Assembly: GCA_037367405.1 (NCBI GenBank)
Contig: JAZKJV010010532.1
Span: 229,706 to 293,705 of the forward strand
From: Ottelia alismoides
Lineage: Eukaryota; Streptophyta; Magnoliopsida; Alismatales; Hydrocharitaceae
DNA: 64,000 nt
Direction: 5' to 3'
Made by a program: the position numbers and the translations under genes. The first letter of the stretch is position 1, and each line of letters starts with the position of its first letter. A model generated the notes under the pieces. It ran no database searches, had not been told where the DNA came from, and worked only from the letters and a program-made list of their open reading frames with translations. Below are positions 55,126 through 64,000 of the stretch, in pieces.

Positions 55126-57877
55126 ATGATGAGAACATGGACTTTGAAGATAATTCTTTTCACATGTATGAGAACATGCAATACTTTAACTTTCAACTAT
55201 CTTCCTAATGAAATGCTATTTTATATTTAATGAACTTTATGAGGTTTCTTAAAACTTATCTTTAAGCTTATTTCCGGTCTTTTTAATTATAACAAAAATG
55301 GGGAGAAGAAAGTAAAAAAAAAATGAAAAGAAGCTTTAAGTTTTTTTAGTCCTTGGCTTCAGGAGGAGAGTTCGATTTATGGGGTTAAAATGTAAACTTA
55401 TAACAATTGCCATTAAATTTAACGGAAAAATTTAACGAAAGTTAACACAAGGATATGACATATAATGGTTAACAAGTATTTATGGATCTACCAGTAATTC
55501 AGAATTATAAAGGGTTTAACATGTAAATATGAAAGTATATAGAATTATAGATGTACAAATCCATTATTTTCTTAGATTGAGCATGCATTGAGGTTATCTT
55601 ACGGGATATCCACTAGTGTATATATTTAATTTGGGTTGTTAATTTAATACAAGTATATACGATTACTTTTTACTGTATCCAACTCCATTTATTGTATCGC
55701 ACGAAAATTACTCCCAACATTTTGTAGTCGTGAAGGAACGATCGTAATGAACTCCAGGTGCAAATTTTTAGATGGTGTGATCATAACAAAAAGAGCTTTC
55801 TCTAACGTCATCGTGGTGGGAAGCAGTGGGGTCATTGTCTGAAATAGATGTGACATGTACATATGTTTGTTTGGTATCAAACCCGTGACTTTCGTGCCAC
55901 CCTTTCCTTGTGCCTGAGAAACATGTGGTAGGGACACCAACCATCTCTGCACCATTAGGTTTGATTAATCAAGAAAAACAGAATACGCGTCTTTATTCTT
56001 TTATTTTTTGGTATCATTACGTGGTTCCTCGACGAACAAGAGTTCCGAAACCATTCTGTTTGGCTGCAACTGCACGGCCTCCAACATTCAAAGCATAAAA
56101 TTATATGCATTACATTGACCTGTTTAAACTGACCTGTTCCTCTTAGAGATTGACGTTTCTGCGGACTTCGAACTTCCAATTATTAGAACGTGAAAGATTA
56201 AGTACTGAATTACCTTTGCGGAGTACTACTTGTTAGGGATCTAACAACTAATCAATTCTTCAACGTGCATGTGCCGCTGCCGCCTCAGCAACAGCCAGGG
56301 CATCGAGGATCCCTGTGCTTCGATGAATGAGAAGAATCTAGAACAGGAGGAGCGGTACAATTCCAATTTACCGCTGTCTACTTTTTGTCATTGACAGAAG
56401 GCTCCTGTTTATATCTATGGCGCATTGCATGGTATGCAACTATGCATGCGGAGCGATGTCAATAACAGCTAAGGGCACAGTGTGCGTACCGTCTACCACG
56501 TCCGGTGTCTGACTACTTTATCGTCTGGGCTGTATCCTTCGGAGAATTATTTAGTTTGGACTTGTTCCCGGAGTCAGATTTGTAGCTTTGGCTGTATCCT
56601 GGAATGCACAGCCTTCTCCTCTCCCCTCTTGCTATCGTCCGTTTATTTGATGTCGTCACGTACTGGAGCAGCAAATTCACAGAAAGCCAGTAACAGGACA
56701 AGTGATGGTTTTCAACTTGCTCGATATTATTTAGGCCTTCATCAGATCTAGCAGTGGTGCCTCCTCGATCTCCCCTCTTTTCTTCTACGAATTTACGTTA
56801 CAATTACGATGGAGGGATGCAAAGTAAGAAGGGTTTGTCTCCATTCCGGTTATGGTTGATGAGATTTCTGTTCGAAAAATAACAGTGGCATAAAAGGGAG
56901 ATTAATATTTTAGTTATTGTTCTTTATTAAAAAATTTACTTTAAATAAATAAGAAGACACGCCTTTCGGAGGAGAGGAATGATAAGAAAACAAACTATTC
57001 CATCTTTCAAATGATGGCAAGTTATTCTTACGAGAATTTATTTCAGCCATATAAGATTACAGCGAGAGGAAATTTACATGTAGAATCTAATATATTTAGT
57101 TAGACAACAGCAAGCCAAATATTGTCATTGTAATAGTCAGCTTCCACTTTTATGGAAAATGTGCCAGCGACGAACATGATGAGTAAACTTTGGACATGAT
57201 GTGTCAACCGCAAAATAACCTGCCTAATTCAAATATTGTGTTTTTCCGTTTCAACAACTTCATTTAAGAAGATTTTAAATTTGATAGTCTTACCTTACAA
57301 ATACACTAGCACCAATGATAGAGGGACTATTCAGTGAAGGACCTAAATATTTGGATGAAATTGATAATATGCAAGTTGTATCAGTGGCAAGAAAAATGGT
57401 TAACGAGGGTGATATGCTCTTTATTATTGTTTCCAAATAAATTACGACCAGTGGCAAGGAAAATTGTTTGAGAAGGACATGGAAGGAAAGAGTCCTTCGG
57501 TTTACGAAAGAACGATACGCGATCATACCAAGTCATATCATAGATGGATTGACATGTTTCTCGAGAAATGGTCGGGTTGATATTGTGTAGGTGAGCCTAA
57601 CCCTTAATAGCAACAAGTGATAGGGGTTCGTTTGTATTCGTAGCTGTCACTGTCGAGTGTTCCAAACGACGTCATCGTCCATTAAAAAAGGAACAAGAGT
57701 GCAGATGAAGTCGAGGCAGAGGCGTGCGCCCACAAGTTATCCTCGTTTAGATTTGATTTCTAGGATGCCTTTTGGTTCCGAGGTGCAGTTTATCCTTGAT
57801 ATTCTCACCCCAATGTTGTAAATTAGTAAAGGAATGTTTGATTGAAGGGTTCATCTGATAAGGGATGATTTGTTGAG
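55126..57877. other. Unrecognised intergenic sequence
   Basis: About 2.75 kb in which I find no supported gene, LTR or RNA. A short patch at 55370-55540 (GGGGTTAAAATGTAAAC and two AAATTTAACG words) has the flavour of a small inverted-repeat element, but I could not find its second end. The frames at 55689-55955 and 56482-56751 lack known motifs. Confidence 0.5.
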
Positions 57878-59085
57878 TTTTCATCCCTTTTGCCCTTTTA
57901 CACTTCGGCAATAATAATTATGTTCCTCACTTTTTTGGAATGCCAGGTGTGTCACTCATCTTTTACAGTTATCACTTAACCATTCCGTTAAAAATTAGTC
58001 TTCAAAGAGTTGAACTAAAATTATGATTTTTTTCAAATCATAGTGTGGTTAATAGGGGCGTTGCAGAACTATCGAACCCAACTTCCCTCCATATTCGAGT
58101 AGCTGCTCTCTGTCGTTAGTCTCCAGAAGAAGCGCCATGGATTCCATAAACAATGTCGAGCCTGACTTTTCTCGAAATGCTCGCCACCATGGGCTCTACA
58201 TGGTTCGTGAAGATGACGTTCATGTACCTTGAGGACATCCATAGTTGATGAAGCCATGGGGTCGGAGCTGTGAGGTGGGTTCGTCTAGAAGGGGGCAAGG
58301 GACTCCTTCTCGAGACAAAGGGGGCGTGGGGCTCCTGCATGCGAAAGGCAGTGGTTTTGCAAGTGGGCATGGTGAAGCTTGAGCAAAAGTTCAATTGCAG
58401 CATGCCTATGAGAGATGGCGAACCAGCTCCTCTTAAGGACGAAGGAGGAGGACCTAAGCTCCGGCTAAACCATGCCAGAGATGGTAGATATGGGATGCAG
58501 ATGGGAAATAGAAAAGGAAGGTGGGCTTGAATTTATCAATGGGGAGTAGGTTTCCGGTGAGAATTGAAGAAGGAGTTGTAGAAAAACTAAGAGGGAATGA
58601 ATAAAAGAGAGATTGATGAAGAAAAAGAAGTATTAATGAGGGTTGGATGGGGACAAGGGAGGAAGTTGGGGATGGTGGGATATGGGTGCTAAAGGTAAGG
58701 GGAAGGGTGGAGGAGGTGGGTGGCAGACGATGCACTGAGCGATAAAGCACGAAGCTACAGGTCTTGGGGCAAACAAGGCAGGGACAAAGGAGGAGCCTAA
58801 GAAGATGGGGAAGAGGAGGTGGGCGGAGGTGAAAGAAGAAAGTTTACAAAGGAGGAGGAGAATGAGGAAGACGAATAGGAGGAAGACATATCTACCCTAT
58901 CTATTCAATCTAATTCACAGTGTGTCGTAAAAGATAAAGTTCATTTGGGACTCGAATGAGCATCAACTAACCCAAAGGGAATAAGTGACAAACATGTAAT
59001 AAGTTAGGGGCACAAGTGATATTCCAAAAGAGGGAAGGGCATAACTTATATTATAAAAGTCACAAAGAGCGCAAGTGATAAAAAT
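57878..59085. mobile_element. Probable second inverted-repeat DNA transposon, non-autonomous
   Basis: The left end (TTTTCATCCCTTTTGCCC onward, through TTATGTTCCTCAC and TTTTTGGAATGCCAGG to TTATCACTTA) is matched in reverse by the right end (58965-59085: TTTTTATCACTTGCGCTC, TTATGCCCTTCCC, TTTTGGAATATCACTT, TTGTCACTTA). The arms are about 110 bp and diverged. The inside is GC-rich (58060-58880) with no transposase. I did not find a target duplication, so ends may be off by some bases. Confidence 0.5.
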
Positions 59086-59099
59086 CTATTTTTTTGAAA

Positions 59100-60530
59100 G
59101 AATTTTGCAGGTAATTTTTTTGTTTGCTTTGGTGTTTGTATGGTGGATCTGTTGTTATGAGTATGAGTATTTGTTGCTATGTGACTTTGTATAGCTTGAA
59201 AATTAAATAGATATTATTTGAAAAATATCCAAAATGTTTAACAAAAGAATCACTAATTACATGAGTAATTTAAAATATAAAAAGGATGAGGGTCCCTTCG
59301 CAAAATGTTCGCCCCCTCAGGCGCTTAGGCACTTGAGGTCACATGGCTAGGGACCTATACGTAAATACAAAAAATACAAGGTTCAACTTGCAAATATAAC
59401 AAAACATTTATAATTACAAAGAATGATTATATACTAAAAAATAAAATGCAAAAATGCATGGGTATAAGGCAAAATTACCCGCATGTGTGAGATCATGCGG
59501 CGAAGATAACTTCACTTGGATACGTGGTTGCACGAGGACACCCAGTACCCCTTTGCTAGTGTGTGGTAGGGATTAGACCCATGTGAGATCTAATAATCTA
59601 AGCATAGTGCAATCCAAGGACTACTACTATATCTGGATGAGGTTCCCGATCGGGTGGGTGCGAGATGGCACATATGAACTTGGTTGAAGCTATACCGTTG
59701 CAAGCTTCAATCTGGTTGATCTTGGGTCTTCAGCAACTTGGGATGTTCCCCAACGGGTGCAAAATGTATCAAACTCATCCTCAGCTGCTAGAGCACTCAA
59801 ATGGGTCCGGGCCCCATCGATTGGGGCCTGGAGCTCGATGAAGCTGGAGGGCAGTTCTTGATGCAGATACCCCGCAGAAGGGGTTTTAAAAACCTGCAAA
59901 GGAGTGCAAAGGTATGACAAGAAAAAGGAAAAGAATCATAGCTTTTATTTAGTGAAGATTGATAACGAAATGAGAGTGGAACCGAGATGTGAGTCGAGCA
60001 GTGGCAGAGGAACCTCGATTCTACGATCGACGAAGGAGCGAAGGGGGGTGGATGGTAAGGGAGATGGAGAAATGGAAAGGGGAACGAGATGGGATTGAAA
60101 AGCGAGACGGAGCACAGTCGAATCACAAGGGGACAGGGGTTGGAGCTCTGAGCTCTTGTGTAGTTTCTTTTTGGAAAATTTTGAGATATAAACTTAAATC
60201 GAAGAATCTAACGACCTATCGATGCTACTGCTATCTTAAGGAACAATAAATTGCAAGAAAAAGAGAGCTCACCTACCTGGAGAATCTATAAGTGGAGCTT
60301 ACGGTGGACATGGTTGGTGGAGCTGGGATCTAGCTCGATTCACGTCCTTCCTCACTCGCTAAACTAGTGGGCATCCTCTTGCTATTATATGGAGTTTCAA
60401 TCCAATCTAATGTTAGGGTTTGGATGGTAGAAGAGAGATAAAAATCAAATAAGACGTGGAAGAGATACTATATATAGGGTGAGGATGGCTTGGGAAATGG
60501 GTTCGATACAGAGGAGATGACACAAATTTA
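59100..60530 (-). repeat. Possible decayed LTR-like unit
   Basis: The sequence order (AGGGACCTATACGTAAATAC, AAATGCAAAAATGCATGGG, then a GC-richer 59480-60400) follows the same layout as the middle of the gypsy LTRs and of the next units to the right. No coding domain is identified; the frame at 59920-59690 on the minus strand has no known motif. Confidence 0.3.
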
Positions 60531-62140
60531 CGATAGGTTAAGATGGGAAAATATGCAATGGGTTGTTGTTCTCAACCAATTGATTCGGTCAACGAAAAAA
60601 AATGTGTTTTAACCACTTAAAAGATAATCAAACAATGACAAGCAAGCGGTTTCGCTATTCAATTTACCTGGTATAGAGACCAGGGTCGAACACAAGGAGC
60701 ACGATTTAAAAACCAAGTACTCAAATTTTGAAAATAAAATTTTAGTCGTTTTTTATTTTAAATTTTTTTATTTTCAAATAAAGCACAGGGGAAAAAATAT
60801 ACACATCACACTCTTTTTGTATTCTTCAAAATATGCTAAAATGCTCAAAAATAATGGAGAAAATGTTTTTTGTGTTTATATGTTTTAAAATATTTTTTAA
60901 ATGTTTTTGTTGTTTTTGTGATTTTATAAAAATCAAACTGTAGAAAATAGAGAAAAACAATGCACAAACAAGAGTATCTTACATATTAAAAATACTTTAA
61001 TGCCCAATACTCCTGGTGTTTATTTTTAAGCTAAAGTATAAATAATTATCTACACATCGAAACTAAAATCATAATTTCTTTATTTTTTTCTAGAATTTTC
61101 TACATTTTTTATGATTTTTAGTTTTTTCATAAATTTTTAGAGTTTTATAAATTATCTATGAATGAAAACTGGATAGAAATTAAAAGACAATAAAATACAC
61201 CTACAATATTTTCTTTGGATTTTTTAGATAATTTTCGAATTTCTATGATTTTTCTAATTTCAAGCAGATAAAAGGACACTGTTTATATTTTTAAAAATAT
61301 TAAATGTCGATAAAATGCATTGAAAAATTTATGCAATGAGAACCACAACAGCTTGAACATAAAATGATTTTTGGAGAATTTATTAAACAATGAAAATATT
61401 TATTTTGATTAAACAACATGCAAATTTCAAGTTCTGGACATGAAGGACTGGATTGCAATTGTTTAAAAGTTTTACAACTAAATATAACAAAAAAATATTT
61501 GAGGATAAGTATTGCAAATTACCTAAAATATGCATGCAACACACGTGATATGGATGCTGCAGGGACTTCTTTGTGAATGTCTAAATTTCTAAGGGCTTAG
61601 AAGTAAATTTTGCAAATTTTGTAAATTCTAGGGGCTTGATGGATATTTTTCCAAAAGATTTTTTATTTCAACACCATATCCTAGGGTTCCTGTGTTGGCA
61701 CCCTTGGTTTCTTATTCACGACAAAGGTGGGCAGGGGGGCAGCACCCCTTTCAAATCTGGAGGCGGAGGCGGCTTCGACGGATGTGATCTTCAGAGTAGC
61801 GGTGGATATGGGATGACATGTGGGTGGCGACAGCCGATCGTTGGGGTACGCGGGGCGGCGCCATAGGGTTGGGGGCGAGGGGGGCGCACCGGACGGAGCC
61901 ATAAGTTGCAGCTAGGCGATGGTGGCACGCGAGCACGCTCATCGGATCTGTTGGCTCGGTCAAGACGAATGATGCCGCATGGGCGACACTGTGGCTGAGG
62001 TCGAGGAGAGGGGTAACGCGACCTACTGCCGGGCGCTTGAGAGTCGTGGGCGTCACACGGGGGTGCGCATGTCAGGCAACTGGTGGTTCAGGATGAGGGA
62101 GGTGTTGCGCGGTGGCCGTCAATGGAAGGGGCGTTGATGA
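60530..62140 (-). repeat. LTR-like unit 1, distantly related to the gypsy LTRs
   Basis: It starts with GTTGTTCTCAACCA then, at 60650-60700, GACCAGGGTCGAACACAAGG, the landmark of the Gypsy-1/2 LTR ends. AT-rich sequence follows to about 61690, then a GC-rich block (61690-62130). The same order recurs from 62150. Confidence 0.5.
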
Positions 62141-62149
62141 GATGAAATC

Positions 62150-63500
62150 TGATGCGGTCAAGATGGATTAATTAATGCAATGGTCGTTGTTCTCAGCCAC
62201 TTGAATCGGTTATAGAGAAAAATTTTTGTTTATAACCACTTAATGAAATATAAATCAATGACTAGCAAATGTATGCAGTTTTGCTATTATATTTACCTGG
62301 TCTAGCGACCAGGGTCGAATAGAAGGAGCACGATTTAAAAATAATGTAGTCAAATTTTGAATTTTTATGAATTTTTTAATTTCGGGCAAGCAAAAATACA
62401 ATGTTTTTGAATATTTAAATTTATCAAATAACAATAAAATTTGATGAAAAAGTTATACAATGATAAAAACTACAACAGGAACATTCACAATTTTTTTCAG
62501 AATTTTTAGAACCATAAAAACATTTATTTTGATGAAATGAGCATGCAAAATTAAAGTATGGAATATAGGGACTAAATTATAATTTTTGAAAGTTTTTGCA
62601 TGAAAATAGAACAAGAAATAAGTTGAGGAGAATTTCGCAATTTATCCAGTGACTTTGTGTGTTGCATGTGACTTTCTTTGGAGCAGGGGTCATTTTGCAA
62701 ATATTGAAAATCCCAGGGGCACAAGGGATAATTTCCAAAAAATTTTATAATCTAAAATTCCTTTTAGGGTTCATATGCTCAGGCTTCGTTGATTCTTTCA
62801 AAGGAGGGAGGAGGCCGGCCGCCACCGCCTTTGGGACAGCTTAAAGACGTACATGGCGCGTAGAGGTGGTCGCACGTGGCATATGTCTTTAGCGAGGTGG
62901 TCGGGAGATGCTGGAAAGGGCATTCCCGGCCGAAGGTTTCGACCATGGTAGACGGAGGCATGGAGGGGCATGGCTCTTGGCAGAGGAGATTCCGCTCGCT
63001 CGCGGCGGAAGGTCGAGTCACGTAGTGGCTACGTGCTGGACGGGGAGACGATGGCGGGGCTGTAGAGAGGCGGTGCAGCGGGGCTAAATTTTTGGTGGAG
63101 CGGCGCTGTTGAGAGACTAGAGGCGGAGGGGCGCTGGAGCGAAGGTCGATGCTGAGGGGGCGCCACCAGCAATGGCGGATGGAAGGGCTGTGGGGCTGCC
63201 TATGCGCGGGCAGCGCACTGGAGGCGCGGGCAGCGGAGGTGGAGACCTGTCGCCTGCTACAAAAAAATTATTTTGATATATGTAAACAGATTTGATAATT
63301 TTTTTTTTATTTTTTTGTGAAATAGAAAATGTAAATGGGAGCAAAAAGGGAATTTTTTATTTTATTTTTTTAGTTTTTCCTGTAAAACAAAGGTTAGAGA
63401 GAAAAATAGAACAACTATTTTTTATTATTTATTCCTGCAAAACAAATGTTAGAGAGAAACAACTGTGTATTTTTATTTTTTTATTTATTGATAAAACGAG
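62150..63500 (-). repeat. LTR-like unit 2, with internal gap
   Basis: GTTGTTCTCAGCCACTTG and GACCAGGGTCGAATAGAAGG repeat the start of unit 1. At about 62350 the alignment jumps over some 500 bp of unit 1 (60733-61235), then continues through a GC-rich block (62790-63250) and an AT-rich end. Frames in the GC-rich block are not supported as genes. Confidence 0.5.
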
Positions 63501-63589
63501 GATGTGAATGGGGATCCGATAGAGCGTGAGGAAAGGATCCGTGTCTCCGACCACTGTTTGTTGTCGGAGGTGATAGATTGTGTGAGATA

Positions 63590-64000
63590 GAATGTGATTT
63601 TATAAAAATGTTTTTGATATTTTTTGTAGTTTTTATGATATTTTTGTGATTTTATAAAAATCAAATAATGGAAACTAGAGAAAACAGTGCACAACCAAGA
63701 GTATTTTGCAATTTAAATATACATTAAATGCCCAAAACTCATGGAATTTATTTTTATGCTAAAGTATAAATAATTATCTACAAACAGAGCCTGAAATCAT
63801 AATTCTTAGATTTTTCTAGATTTTTCTACAATTTTCTAATATTTTTAATTTTTAGCATTTTTTGGGGGTTTGTAAATCATTATTGCGCGAAAATCAGACA
63901 GAAATTTAAGGATAGTAAAATACACCTACAGTAATTGTTTTGAAATTTTTTGGTGAGTTTTCAAATTTTTACGATCTTTTATAGTATAGGCTGACAGAAA
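63590..64000 (-). repeat. LTR-like unit 3, partial, runs off the window
   Basis: From GTGATTTTATAAAAAT onward this matches unit 1 at about 60880-61270 (GAGAAAACAGTGCACAA, AAGTATAAATAATTATCTAC, AAAATACACCTACA). This is close to the segment missing from unit 2. It lacks the unit start. Confidence 0.5.

Noticed and set aside
55689..56751. Possible host gene fragments
   Set aside because: The frames are short, lack known motifs, and no splice or promoter pattern supports them.
57878..59085. Solo-LTR interpretation of this segment
   Set aside because: The repeated ends are inverted, not direct, and there is no TG...CA terminus with a 5-bp duplication.

Overview
The window is a plant nuclear (angiosperm) intergenic block made almost entirely of transposable elements. 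Evidence for a plant is the Ty1/copia elements with initiator-Met-tRNA primer sites, the Ty3/gypsy elements of the Tat/Athila type with a tRNA-Asp primer site, and the Mutator-like inverted-repeat element. I found no host gene, rRNA, tRNA or CRISPR. The species cannot be named from this sequence. All protein-coding remains are transposon genes broken by stops and frameshifts.

Layout. (1) 1-24282: a plus-strand gypsy element ('Gypsy-1'). Its 5' LTR lies just left of the window; its 3' LTR is 20971-24282. Its gag is split by (2) a plus-strand copia element ('Copia-A', 2284-13125) flanked by the duplication CCAAG. (3) 24283-25560: a decayed LTR-like stretch. (4) A decayed LTR of the Copia-A family, now in three pieces (about 25630-25826, 48750-48787 and 53756-53840), hosts two later insertions. 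(5) 25827-48744: a minus-strand gypsy element ('Gypsy-2', duplication GTCCC) with gag but no reverse transcriptase or integrase. It contains (6) a minus-strand copia ('Copia-B', 34446-45013, duplication GAGCA) whose LTRs are almost identical while its coding region is ruined. (7) 48788-53750: a compact plus-strand copia ('Copia-C', 218-226 bp LTRs, duplication ATAAT). (8) 54215-55117: a non-autonomous inverted-repeat DNA transposon with an 8-bp duplication ATGAAAAA. (9) 55126-57877: unrecognised sequence. (10) About 57878-59085: a second inverted-repeat element. (11) 59100-64000: serial LTR-like units distantly related to the gypsy LTRs.

How the parts relate. Gypsy-1 and Gypsy-2 share LTR ends, leader, and a 3' non-coding module between the coding region and the 3' LTR. 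That module holds an array of small inverted repeats ending in a polypurine-tract-like sequence, plus two reading frames on the antisense strand. Gypsy-2 lacks pol, so it would depend on a partner such as Gypsy-1. Copia-A and Copia-B are one family with very long LTRs (about 2.5 kb). Copia-B's decayed coding region beside young LTRs implies mobilisation in trans.

The strongest candidates for something undescribed are the hairpin array with its antisense frames, and a cluster of perfect inverted repeats in the Copia-B LTR. Identities quoted are by-eye counts over short samples, not computed alignments.
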